Assembly (NCBI GenBank): GCA_037176725.1
Contig: JAZBRS010000074.1
Location: 67,460,001-67,524,000 of the forward strand
From: Posidonia oceanica
Taxonomy: Eukaryota; Streptophyta; Magnoliopsida; Alismatales; Posidoniaceae
Reading direction: 5' to 3'
Length of the DNA: 64,000 nt
Every line of letters starts with the position of its first letter. Within the stretch, counting starts at the first letter, position 1. The position numbers and the translations under genes are program-made. This document shows, piece by piece, positions 21,272 to 32,242 of this stretch. Below the pieces are notes generated by a model. The model was given only the letters and a program-made list of their open reading frames with translations. It was not told the origin of the DNA and did no database searches.

Positions 21272-22813
21272 CTAGTCTTCTCCCAGCAACGGAGGGCTTT
21301 GGCATGGCTCCGACGGCACTATAGCTTGAACTGCACTTGAACCCAGGATACCTGCACTTGTGAAGTTAGCGAGGTTCTGGGGAATGATCATTCTTCGATT
21401 CTTCGATTGCGGGCGCTTACTTTCATCAGCCTGTGGGTCGTATCCAAGACTCTCATTGTCTCTTCGTTCTTCCGCCACGATCGGCTCAGCGATTCCCTGG
21501 TCGTATCGCCTGAGCGGCGTCCCCTTGACGTAGCCCCACCTGTGACAGACGTTCTCGACCATCTGAAAAGGGTTATTGTGAACGGCCAAGGAGTTGACAC
21601 GTTCAAGATCTGGTAAAAAGTTAACCGACTCGCACCAATTAACACGGTATAAAGCATTTGAGAGTTTAGGGTCAAAAGGGACAGTCTGTGAAGAGACAGA
21701 GGAGACTGCCTCGATCCGTTCCTTCTCAAAATTCTCCGCCATGACAACGATGACATCGTTGCCTCGGCGGAACTTGATCATGCGATGGAGGGTCGAGGGG
21801 ATAACCTGATGCTTATGGAGCCAAGGGCACCCAAGCAGAAAGTTGAAATTAGGCTCCAAGTCAACGACGTAGAACTCCACATCGAATGTGACCGGACCAA
21901 TGATAAGAGGAATAATCAAAATTCCTAGAGCATCATGGTAGGTATTATCAAAAGGTGTCATTCCCTTTACAGCCGGAGTAATGTCCTCGGCCTTGAATCC
22001 AAGCTTAGTTACTGTTCGCAAGGGACAGACGTTAAGGCCTGACCCATTATCGACCAACGCAAGGGGAATGCGAAAGTCCTTGAATTGTACCATGACGAAC
22101 AAGGGTTGGTTATGATTAATCCCCGCCGGAGGCAACTCATCACTCGTGAAAGTGATGACCTGGGGTTCTGCAATCTTTTCGAGCATGCTTTTCAAGGCGG
22201 TAGGTTCTATGGTTTGGGACACATGGGCAGCTTGGAACATGTGAAGAAAAGCCTCGCGGTGTTCGGCAGAAATGCGTACCAGGTCCCAAATGGATATGTC
22301 GATTTTAACCTTTTTGAGTTGGGATGTAATGCCGGCCTTGGGCTGGCCCTTCTTGGTGGTAGGGAGTGTGGCTTTGGGGACAGGTTCAGCTATGGTGGGT
22401 ACAAGAGGTTGGCCTGAAGGTGGTAGGGTTGTAGGCTGGCCTAAGGGAAGAGGTGCTGCAAGTTCTGGATGACTAGGTCTAGCCACTGGTGCTGGGGGTT
22501 TGTAGACCCTCCCCGATCGCGTCACTTCCGCACACATTTCTATGGCGTAGCTGTAAGGTATGCGATGGGTATCCCGGGTTAGGTTGATAACCACGGGAGC
22601 GTGTGCAGTGAGCACGAGAGGGGCTACAGGGGTGCCTATTGGTTGAGGAGGGTATGGACAAGGGGATTGCTGGGAAGGCAAATGGGGTGGGGACTGAGGT
22701 CTTGCTAACAGCTGCATAGGAGACCCTAGCTGAGGTCTGGCTAGGAGATGTATTGGGGATGCTGGTTGTGGGTTACCTAGCAGGTGTACTGGGGCTTGGG
22801 CCCGAGGAAGCAT
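21272..22813 (-). pseudogene. Aspartic protease region, element B
   Basis: 513-codon open segment. An N-terminal Pro-rich gag-protease linker with TRSGRVYKPP leads to the protease: INHNQPLFVMVQFKDFRIPL, the active site LVDNGSGLNV (D-N-G rather than D-T-G, as often in Tat elements), and FNFLLGCPWLH. The matching segment in C has LLERPWLH. The protease would cut the gag-pol polyprotein in virus-like particles. It ends at a TAG at 21272, where C reads on. Confidence 0.85.
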
Positions 22814-25213
22814 GGTGGCTGGTGCAGAAGAACACTCCGGCCTGGCACGCGGTCAGATCATATGAACGCCCGACTCGGAGCCGGTGACAGCAGCAAGATA
22901 AAGGGAGACTAGAAAGGGAGTAGAAACATCATGGATAAGCTCAGAAGGGTCTACCACAAATGTGGGAGATCCAGAAGGAAAAAGAGAATGGATTCCTGAG
23001 GTCCCTGCGCCTCCTGAATAAGAGTGCTCCGGAAGGGGCTAGCGAACAATATTAGCTGGGGTAGATGCTGATGCAGATGCATGAGATGGTGTAGAAGTGG
23101 ATGCCTCGTGCGTGTCGATCACAATCGTTCCCGATTCGATTAAATCCTGGATAGCATTCCAGAGAGTGTAGCAATTATCAGTCGAATGCCTGACGCTTCG
23201 ATGGAAATTGTAGAAAAGGTTCGCCTTAAACCAATGCGGTAGTGGGTTTGGTGGCGGGCGAACCTCCGGAAACTTCAGGAGCGACGCAACCTTCGGGAGG
23301 ACGGTGGTGAGCAGTTCCACCAGTGGGGCGAACTTCCGCTTCTCAATGGATGGCCGTCTCGGCCTCTGGAATTGTCCTTGCTGAACCGGTACGGTAGGAT
23401 AGACCAGTCGAGCAGTGGTAGTGATCTGTGGTGTGGGGTGTGCCCTAGGTGCAGGTGCGTAATAGATCTGAGGAGGGGTAGGCCAGGACGCCAGATGAAT
23501 AGGCGCAGCAGGAGAGTCGACGTATGCAACAACGGGCTTCGACGGATCCTTCCTCTTGGGACGATTGTTGTTGATGCCATTGTTGTTGATGGTGCTGCTG
23601 CCGCTGCTGTTACTGTCGACAGGGGCCCACTTGGCAAGCACAGAGAATGCAGGGAAGTTGCCACTCTGCAACGAACTCTCTACGCGAGTGCCAACTCGGA
23701 TCAATGTAGTGAAGGTTGTGACGGGTTGGATGCTAAGCAGAGCTCCGGTGGATGGCTGCGCCCCTTTAATAATGATCTCGATAGACTCCTCGTCAGAGGG
23801 TCTATCTCGAACCTGCGAAGCAAGGGTAGGCCAGCGGTCGACGTACTCCCTGAATGGCCCGCCCGGATTCTGCTTGGTTGGGATCAGGTCCGCGCGCTAT
23901 GGGACTAGATCGAGGTTGAAGGAATACTGTTCCAAGAATGCCTGGCGTATGTCGTTCCAAGTCCTGATCGCAAACATGTCAAGTGACGTGAACCACTTGA
24001 GAGCTGGACCGGATAGACTCTTTTGGAACAGGCGGATCAGCAACCTCTTGTCAGCCTGAAGCTGGGCGAGATCACCACAATATGCCTTCAGATGGGCTAT
24101 GGGGCAGCCCCTACCATCATACTTCTCAAAGTTTGGGATTTTGAACATTGGAGGGAGTACTGCCTCTGGGAAACAGCAGAGGTCTCGGGACTTGTAGGTC
24201 TGGTGGTCTGTACCCTCCACTAGACGTAGTGCTTTCTCCAGAACATCCATCTTGTTGTTGATGGGATCTGGAATAGCTGCCACAAGTGATGGGGCAGCGG
24301 GGGTAGGGACCAGGTATGCCGATTGGGTAGCACCGAGGTGCTCCTCCGGATCCGCCATCACATCGCCTGGTGATGCAAGGTGATGGCTGGCATACCCGTG
24401 CTGTGGTGGAGTGCAAGGGGGAATGTATGTTGAGTTCTGAACCTGATGCAAGGGAGGAGGATAGATGCTATGCTATACAGTGGGTGCAGAATGCTGGAGC
24501 AGCAGCAGCCGCACCGGTGTGGTGCCGGGCGGCGGGCCTGTGGGGTACTGCGCTCCCACCAGTCCAAAGGACTGGCCACCAGGTGGCGGAGGTGCATGCT
24601 GTGTGTGGTGTTGTGCAGATGCAAGAGGCGGGATACGTGCCCCCATCGTTGGAACTATGAGCAGTTGAGATGATGGTCTAGGCAGAAGTGTAGAGTGCAA
24701 TGCATGATATGCGAGAGCAGGCCGCACAGAAATCTCAAGACCAACAGGAAAGGAAGAAGGGTGGACTGATAGAGCCATACCCTGCAGCCACTAGATAATG
24801 TCCATCAGATGCTGGTACTGCTCTTCAGGTGTCCCATCAGTGGGAACACTGAATTGCAGTGCCGGCGAGGGGCTAGAGCCAAGAGATCCAGACTGTCCAG
24901 AAGATTGAAGTCCTATAGCAAGAGTCACTGTAGCAGCAGAAGGGGTGTCAAAAGTGACAAATCCCTGAGAAGGTGGGGTCAGAGGCGCCTCCGGAATGCG
25001 AGTAGTGGTCATCAAGATAGACTCAACGACCGGATCGGGAGGAGCGAATGTCTTCCACTGTCCCACAGCATACTGGGGTGCCCTAGGCGATAGAGGGGGA
25101 AATCCTGGTGTCACAAGGGGCACAGAAGGGTTGGAAGCGGGAGTCGGAGGGGCCAGAGCAGAAACTAGCTCCAAGGCAAGGGTAAGCAGGGGTTCGATGG
25201 TGCGTTGGGCCAT
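22814..25213 (-). pseudogene. gag: gag, element B
   Basis: gag forms the particle and binds element RNA. The likely start is the ATG at 25213 (MAQRT), matching MAQHT in element A. The domain is in 23897-24451: CFPEAVLPPMFKIPNFEKYDG, LIRLFQKSLSGPALKWFTSL and QAFLEQYSFNLDL, typical of Retrotrans_gag. The zinc knuckle near 23190 reads FYNFH-x4-H-x4-C, so the first Cys of C-x2-H-x4-H-x4-C is Tyr. Stops at 24791, 24473, 23897, 23039 and near 22863; all pieces share one frame, the frame also used by pro and pol. Confidence 0.85.
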
Positions 25214-26436
25214 TGCTGACAGAGAGCGAGTCAAAATAGGGCTGCGACGAGTAGAAAGCGGATGGGTCCTATGAGGAGCTATACTCGCAAAGGCGAATAG
25301 CTCAGAAGGAGATGGTCGAGCACAGGTGTCTCAGCAGAGGTGTCAGTAAGGGGAGGAACCCAAGCTCCAACTAGGGAGCTCGCTCACTGAACTCTGCGAA
25401 GGACACAATAGAAAACTGGGATTAGGAACAGAAAATGAAATGTAAATGCATTAAGTTGTGGCATGAATGACATGTATGCTTTCTAGCATGCTCTCTCTCA
25501 CCAATCTAGTGTTTCCTAGCAGGTAGTCTACTCCGGATATCCACAAGTGTACCGGTCATCGACTCAGGTCAGAAAAGTAGGCCCCCTATCTAACTCCCGG
25601 CCCAAAGCTCAGGTAATAACAGGGTGGTGCGTTGGTGGCCTCAACCTCGCCTAAGCGTGGGAAGTACCCTCCACTAGCACCGACACGACCCCTGACAAGG
25701 GGGGACAGACCGACCGACTTACACCATGCCAAAGCATCGGAGCAAGAGGCCGGGACCATCCTTCGCAGACTGATAGGTGGACTCAAATGAGAAGATGCAT
25801 GCCTTATATGATGCTTCATGCAAATTATTAAAGTCTTTTATCTTGCGTATTTTATTAACTCCAGGGGATGCAAGTGTGTTGATGGCTCTAGTTGATCCTA
25901 GATTTTGTTTTTACATGCTATTTTTAATTAACCACAGGGAAAGCAATCAGTCTCTACTATCCTAGACATGGCATGTGCAAAAGGGAAGAAAATCAACCAG
26001 ATATGGCAGGCAAACAACATACAACACAGCAAAAGGCATGTTCATGGTATATGCTAGTGTTGTGGACATGCTTAGTGAAAGTAGAAGGCAATCAACACAA
26101 CAAAAGGCAGGTAAGGCATAGCATGTGTATCAGTGTAGTGTCATAGCATACTCGTGTAAAAATAAAACAAGCATCGGACAAAAGGCATGAATTAGAGCAG
26201 TAAACAGGCAAACATGCAATGGAAAGCTAGAATAAGGGAAGCACTTGAATTAAAGCAGTGAATAAAGCAGATAAAGTAAATAAATGCTGGGATAATAATT
26301 AAAAAGCAGTGCGATAAGTAAATAAGGCAATTAAAGGGAGCTAAGCAGGCAGACAAAGCAGGCAAAGCAGACAAAGGCAAACAAAGGTGCAAAATACAAG
26401 CGAACGAAAACCAAAATGAAAGTCGGAGTGTGGTCA
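25214..26436 (-). other. Untranslated leader of element B
   Basis: Between PBS and gag. It contains a likely splice acceptor at 25394-25395 and a block at 25500-25800 that aligns with 33680-33970 in A (for example ccgacttacaccatgccaaagc on the plus strand). 25960-26400 is A-rich sequence with repeated AAAGGCA and AAGCAG words. No ORF with a domain. Confidence 0.7.
25394..25395 (-). promoter_or_regulatory. Candidate leader-intron acceptor, element B
   Basis: On the minus strand a pyrimidine-rich tract, TTTTCTATTGTGTCCTTCG, ends in CAG, 181 bases before the gag ATG. With the donor in the 5' LTR (27485) it defines a 2.1-kb intron that contains the PBS. A has an acceptor at the equivalent place. 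Confidence 0.5.
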
Positions 26437-26454
26437 TCCCCAGCGGAGTCGCCA
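26437..26454 (-). other. Primer-binding site, element B
   Basis: Minus strand TGGCGACTCCGCTGGGGA, one base after the LTR end TACTACA. Sites of this kind in Ogre/Tat elements are reported to pair with a tRNA-Arg; the tRNA match should be checked. Confidence 0.85.
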
Positions 26455-26455
26455 C

Positions 26456-29400
26456 TGTAGTAATTCCAGTGTTCAGATCGTCCATGCACATTGCCAAAGC
26501 TCGTGTGCACCGATCAGAATCAGGCTCACTATTAGCGGCTATGTCCAAGAAGGAACACTTAACTCAAAAACATTTTAAAAAAGGGAAAAAAGGGAAAGAG
26601 AATAAGAAGATAAGACAAATCGGAGTCGCCACCAAGTCTATTAGAGCGGGAGACAAGGAAAACCCAGCAAATGCGTGAATAATCACACAAAACCAAGCCA
26701 AAGATGTAATGCAAGGCAATGCAAAAGAAATAAGATGCAAATGAATGCAAATGTTGTGACTCGTGCCTAGGATAAGGGCAATATGGTCATTGCGGGCCAA
26801 GAGAAAGGGCAAAGACTCCTGTTACGCGCGGGGAAGGTGTTAGGCACCCTCGACACGCCCGAGAATCGGTCTTTCTAGGCTTACGCTCGCATACGCAGGG
26901 AAATGCAGACTTTGAATGCCTAAGGGCCAATGAATGCCTAATTAGATGCTCATAGGTGTGCTCTAAGTGATGAAAAGTGTGCAAGGAATTAAACGTGCTA
27001 TCTAAGTGCTCAGCAGCGCCGTCTGTGTTCTGAACCGGGCGAAACCTGGTTCGTGAGAACTCCAGGCAGTAAGCATCACTGCCCTATATGCAAATGCAGG
27101 CGATAAAACAAAACAGCGGTAAAAACAGGCAATGCGGGCGACATGCAAGAGAAAACAACGTAAAACAAGCAAAACGGTGCAAGAAACGAAGTCAACAAGC
27201 AAAACGGTGCAAGAAACAAAGCAAGCACACAAAACAATGCAAGAAACAGAGTCGGCACGCAAAATGGTGCGAGAAACAAGCGAGGCACGTAAAACGGTGC
27301 AAGAAACAAAGTTGGCACATAAAACAGTGCAAGAAACAGGCGAAAAAAAGTCAGCACGCAAAATAGTGCAATAAACCAAGTCGGCACGCAAAACGGTGCA
27401 AGAAACAGGCGAAACAAAGCATCGAAAAGCCATGCAATACAAATGATATGCAAAAGATGCTGTGTAGAAGTTCAGGAGGACTTACCTCGAAGACCTAAAA
27501 CCTGATCTGAGAAATGCTTGGTCTATATTGAAATGCGCTCCACCGGGGTCGTTCAGGTATCTTGGTTGCGAAGATCCGGTGGTTTGATCAGAAGATATGT
27601 TGGCTTCAAGGCAGGAGGGCCAGAATAGGGGAGAAGAAAGGATCTAAGTGTAAAAGGGGTGCTAGGGGTGTGCAAAACAGTTCCTCCCATAGTCAGGAGA
27701 GCTAGACATACTTAAGTGTGTGTAAAAAGTGCTAAATGCAAGGATGCATGGGTGCAATGCATGCAAAAATGCGGAAAAGGACCCAAGAGTAACGAAAACT
27801 AAGTTGCAGGACTTAAATTAAAAGAAAGTTAAAAAAAATGAACTGCAACTGGATTGATATGCAAATAAACAGATCTATGAACTTTTTGTGCAATTTCATA
27901 AGATTCTAAATCATATTTAAATGGTTTTCAAACGATGGCAGGACTGGAATGCAAATAATTAAAAACACAGACCGAAAATGCAATATTGGGTAAAATATGT
28001 AAGCCAAACAGAAAATAAATGAACAGTGCGAGGTGCGGTGGAGGCTACTGTAGCGCAGCGAGTTGCAGAGGCCTGGTGCCTACGGAGGGAGGCCGCTCGA
28101 GTGGCGCGGGCGTGCTGGGAGCCTTCGCCGGAGCAGCGCGGAGCCGTGGGTGGTGTCAGCGGCGCGCGGCGTGACCTAAGCCGAGCCGAAGGAGGTAATG
28201 GAGGTCTGAAACGGAGTTGGAGGCAGACTGGCGGATGAGGGCGACGCTGGAGGAAGCGGAGGCCATGGCTAGGTTCCAGGGAGTCATGCGGAGCTAGGGC
28301 GACGCTCGGACGGTCCTTCCGCAGACTGGAGAGACGAGACGACGCTTGAGCTCGCCGGAGAAGAAAGCAGAGGGTGGCGCTGACTTGGGGCGACGAGTTG
28401 CAGAAAGCCAGTCTAACGGGCTAGGAAGCATGCGGGAGAAAAAACTAAAAGACTGGGGGGAAGAGGTACCTGTTCTGGCATATGGATCGGCCCCCCGACG
28501 TGGGTCTGTTCTGCAGAAGGCGGCGAGGCTGGTCTGGGAGCTCCGGGCATCGCCGATCGTCCGCGGGTGCTTGGGCTGACTCCACGCAGGCCTCTGGAGC
28601 TCGCTGGATGTTCGGCGTGAAGCTCTGAAGGCCAGAGGAAGAATCGGGCCTTTTGGGTTGATTGCTGGCTGCCGGAGGTGGGTGGCGGGCTGTGCTGCTT
28701 CTCGGGCCGAACGGGAGGTTCCGATGGGTTCCTGGGACCTTAGTGAAGGGTTCTGGAGGCTTGGTTCAGGCAGTGGAGGGAGATTGTAGTTGGGTTGGTT
28801 TTGGACAGAATACCGGCGTAGGTGTTTGCTGTGGATTGCTCGGGCTGTGGTGGGGTTGAAGGCCAGTGCTTGGGGGTCTGAGAAGGTGGAGTTTCAGTGA
28901 GTTTCTAGGTAGGTTTTCGGGAGGAATGGTGGTCTGTGTAGGAGGGAATTCTAGAGGAGGATGCTGTTGGGTTCCGTGAGGATTTTCTGGTGGTCGGGGA
29001 TGATCTCAGGGATGAAAGGGCTGTGGAATGGAGGGGGTGCAATGCTGGATGTTGGGTGAGATTGGGGGGCGAATTCGGAGAGGTTTTGGGAGTGTTTTTC
29101 GGGTCTGAATTGTTGTCTTGAAGTGGAGGAAGAACTGTGGCTTTTGCAGTGAAAAGGGGGGAATTCTTGGGTCTCTTTCGCTCTGGGTTGCACCGGGAGG
29201 AAGGAGAGTGTTTATGGGCAGTGAAGGGTGTGTGCTTTCGATCCCCGTTGCTACTGGTTTTGGATGGTTTTGATCTGCAGGTTCTCTGGCTGCAATTAAT
29301 GGCTCGGAGAGGTGGTGACAGGGTGCTGCAGGCGCACAAGAGGAGAACGGCGCACGCCGGTTCGGCCTGGGCAGACGACGTGCGGCGTGCAAGGACGGCC

Positions 29401-31084
29401 ATGTCTAAGTTGGGTGAGCTGTCGATCTGAGGAGAGAGTTGCAGAGAAAAAAGGAAAGAAAGAAATCAGAGAGAGGCGGGAGAGGAAGAAGGAGGGAGGA
29501 AGAAGAGAAGTCCTGGGTCGTGGGCCGGGCCGAAAGAAATAAAAGAGAAAGAAAAAACAAGAGAAAAGAGGAAAGGTGAGGAAGAGAAAAGGAAATAAGA
29601 AAATTTGAAATAAAACAAAAAGAAAATTTGAGAATATTTTTAAGGTAATTGTTTTTAAGTTAGGATTTTTTAGTTAGGTTTTTAAAGATTGTTTTTTAAA
29701 TTAATTAGGGTTAGCAGGATTTTTAGTTTTGATTTAAGTTTTTAGGATTCAAGCTTTCTTTAAATTGTTTTGATTCGATTTAAATGTTTGTTAAATTTTT
29801 TAATAGTTTTTTAGTTGAGTTTCCCTTGTTAAGTTTTTAATTGAGTGTTGGGATTTTTATTTAGGCTTTTTTAATGGATTGCTTTTTGATTTAGGAGGAA
29901 TTTTAGTCTTTTAGTTTTTTAGGATTCTTCCTTAAGTCTTTTTTTTTTTAAATTGCTTTTGATTTCATTTGTTAAATTCTTTTAATATTTTTTAGTTAAG
30001 TTTTCTTATTAAGCTTTTAATTTTTTAGGCTTGCATTAGGCTTTTTAGATTTGTTAGGTTAGGTTTTTCCTTAATTATTTTCCTTAGTATTCTTAATTGT
30101 TTTCTTCCTTTTTTAAGGTTTGTTCTTTATTATTTTTAATAGGTTTTTTCTTTTTGGTTTGTTTTGATTATATTTTGGGTTTTGCTTGATTTTATAGCAT
30201 TTTCCTTTGTTTTTTTTGTATTTTTTAGATGGCATTCTTAATTTCCCTTTTTTAGTTGGATTTGGTTAGGATTTTGTTTAATTGTTTGTTTAAGTTTTTA
30301 ATTACTTCTTTTTAGGATTTTGATTTGTTTTTCTTTTGTTTTAGAGTTTTGAAGGGTTTTTTAACGTTTTTAAAGGTTTTTTAAGGATTAGGTGGAAGAA
30401 AGGAAATGAAAAAGAAAAGCAGGAAGTAAAGAGAGAAATGGAGGAGGAAAGGAGAAAGAGAGGATGGGAAGGAAAATAAATATTAGAAAATCAAGGAATA
30501 ACCTAAAAATAAGATAAAAATGTAAATAAAACACAGAAGAGAGAGGTGCACAAGGTGGGCCCATAGCCAAGCAAGAAAAGGAGGGGGAAGGGAGTGAAAA
30601 GAAGGAGAATAGGGAGGAGAGAGAGAGAGAGGAGAGAGAAAAGAATAATTTTGGAGAGAGAAAAGGATAATTTGGATAAATGAAGGGGTTAGAGGTTTAG
30701 GAAAGAGGTGAAATTTGGTGAGTATGTGGCCTAGAGTCTCTAGTGTTGGACCAAGGGTTTAGATTTGGATTTTGGAAGGGTTTTGGAAGAGTTTTGAGGT
30801 GTAGAAAAAGGGTAGTTTTACCTAGGTTTTCTAGGATTTTTGGGAGTGGTTTTGGTTTGAAATTTTAAGAGCTTTTTGGTAGGTTTGCTAAGTTGGGAAG
30901 GGTGAGTTTTCCTATGATTTTTGGCTAGTTTTTGGGTCCGAGAGGTGGGTGTGATTCTAGGTTGAGTTTGGGCTTGTTTTGAGGAGAAGGATGAAGAGAA
31001 AGGTGTAGGTTTGGACCTAGGTTTGGGTTTAGAAGCCACCAGAAGATTCCAATTGATTCAGCCTGTCAAAATGGTGTGTCAACA
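26456..31084 (-). repeat. Element B 5' LTR (type I, 4,629 bp)
   Basis: Partner of 2724-7364, with the same zones. The 30-bp subrepeats lie at 27160-27420, the GC-rich zone at 28020-29540 and the A-rich zone (T-rich on the plus strand) at 29560-30420. The conserved inverted repeat GGTGTTAGGCACC is at 26836-26848. It has an intact candidate splice donor, minus strand CGAG then GTAAGTCC, at 27485. It borders A's LTR at 31085 through the target duplication. ORFs within are compositional. Confidence 0.9.
27480..27485 (-). promoter_or_regulatory. Candidate LTR splice donor, element B
   Basis: Minus strand GTAAGT after CTTCGAG. The same site is kept in E2 (about 12477) and S (about 38560); the B 3' LTR has ATAAGT. 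Confidence 0.5.
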
Positions 31085-31089
31085 CTTGG
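31085..31089. repeat. Target-site duplication of element B, right copy
   Basis: cttgg directly after the LTR terminus TCAACA; left copy cctgg at 2719-2723. Confidence 0.75.
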
Positions 31090-31096
31090 GTGACCT

Positions 31097-31163
31097 GCAT
31101 CCAACGTTGGACGCTGGTTCAACTAGCGTCCAACGTTGGAGGCTGGTTCAACTAGTGTCCAAC
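31097..31163. repeat. Hairpin cassette cluster split by element B
   Basis: GTTGGACGC at 2711-2719 pairs with GCATCCAAC at 31097-31105; with B and one duplicate removed, the loop is again 11 bases. Two further units follow, 31106-31134 and 31135-31163, both with the loop TGGTTCAACTA. Confidence 0.85.
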
Positions 31164-31486
31164 ACCTCTGCTAGCTGTAGCTTGCTGCCATGCCTACACT
31201 TTGCTTATTTTTTATATTTGCTTATGTTCCATGCTTGCTTAGAGATGCCTGGCCCCTATGGCAACCATGCTTAGGTTTGCTAGGATCTTTTTAAGTTGCT
31301 TGCTCCTTTTTGCAAAGTTTTAATCCTATATTTCTATGCATGCTTCCTTTTTATTTGTTCTCCAAGTTGGATGCTTGCTGTGGATGTTTATTTTTGCTCT
31401 GGCATGTCTTAGTATGCCTGCATGCATATAGGTGGGGTTAGAGCTGAGCTCCCCCTTTAGTACAGGTAGGTCTGCATGCAGTGGTC

Positions 31487-31544
31487 GTTGGACGCTGGAG
31501 GCTTCAGCGTCCAACGTTGGACGCTGCTAGCTCCAGCGTCTAAC
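31487..31544. repeat. Hairpin cassette cluster, two units
   Basis: 31487-31515 (perfect 9-bp arms, loop TGGAGGCTTCA) and 31516-31544 (loop TGCTAGCTCCA, second arm GCGTCTAAC). Confidence 0.9.
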
Positions 31545-31714
31545 GTCCCTACTCCTCTGCATGCTTTTAGATGCTTGGATAATGCTCTGATTTGTTTGCT
31601 TACATGTCTCCTGTGTTTCCATGCATGTTTAGCTTCCTTTGCAACTATTCTTCAGCTTTCATTAGATCTTTTGCTATTTTATGCAAGTTTCTTGTCTGTT
31701 GTGCCTCCCAGGGC

Positions 31715-31772
31715 GTTGTACGCTGCTGGTGCGGGTGTCCAACATTGGACGCCGGCCTAGCTCGCGTCCAAC
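31715..31772. repeat. Hairpin cassette cluster, two units
   Basis: 31715-31743 (GTTGTACGC / GTGTCCAAC) and 31744-31772 (ATTGGACGC / GCGTCCAAC), both with 11-base loops. Confidence 0.85.
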
Positions 31773-31943
31773 GTTCTGGTTGTGCCTCTGGCCTGGCACA
31801 TGCTGCAGTTGGTAAGTTTTGGTTTTTTTATGTGATCCCATGCTTGCATGTTTGCCCTATGCTCATCCCCAGTAGCCCTAATGCATGATCCCTATTTTTT
31901 TATCATTTGTGTGCTTTTTTTCTTTTGTTTCCCTCTGGCCTGT

Positions 31944-32001
31944 GTTAGACGCCTGTCTCTCTGGCGTCTAACGTTGGACGCCATGCTCATGGGCGTCCAA
32001 C
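31944..32001. repeat. Hairpin cassette cluster, two units
   Basis: 31944-31972 has GTTAGACGC paired with GCGTCTAAC, a G-to-A change matched by C-to-T in the other arm. 31973-32001 has the usual arms. Confidence 0.9.
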
Positions 32002-32184
32002 AACCTACTTGCTTTGATCCTTGATCCTAGCTTGCCTCCTACTCTGATTCCTCCTCTAATCTTCTGTTAGGTTAGTCGTACATGTCATGCACCCATTTAG
32101 TTGCATTCATGCATCTATATTGCATCCATATAGCTAGAATGCATGGTTTTCTAAAAGATTGCATGCTGTCGGCCTCCAACAGGT

Positions 32185-32242
32185 GTTGGAGACCATCAAT
32201 AGCAGCGTCCAATGTTGGACACCGCTTTCGCCAGCGTCCAAC
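32185..32242. repeat. Hairpin cassette cluster, two units
   Basis: 32185-32213 (GTTGGAGAC / GCGTCCAAT) and 32214-32242 (GTTGGACAC / GCGTCCAAC), 11-base loops. Confidence 0.85.

Larger units (their letters stand above)
2724..31084 (-). mobile_element. Element B: full-length Tat/Ogre-like LTR retrotransposon, type-I LTRs
   Basis: 28.4-kb minus-strand element. Reading the minus strand: 5' LTR 31084-26456, PBS 26454-26437, leader, gag, protease, RT, RNase H, second RNase H, integrase, DUF7745-like ORF, hairpin minisatellite, PPT 7381-7365, 3' LTR 7364-2724. Termini are TGTTGACACC and GGATTACTACA. Flanking cctgg/cttgg, together with precise continuity of A's LTR across the site, define the insertion. 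Every ORF carries stops. A plus-strand LTR fragment (E) sits in its 3' part. Confidence 0.9.

Noticed and set aside
31097..31163. Hairpin cassettes as CRISPR repeats or bacterial REP/BIME elements
   Set aside because: The variable part is the 11-base loop of an inverted repeat, and clusters sit inside plant LTRs at fixed places.
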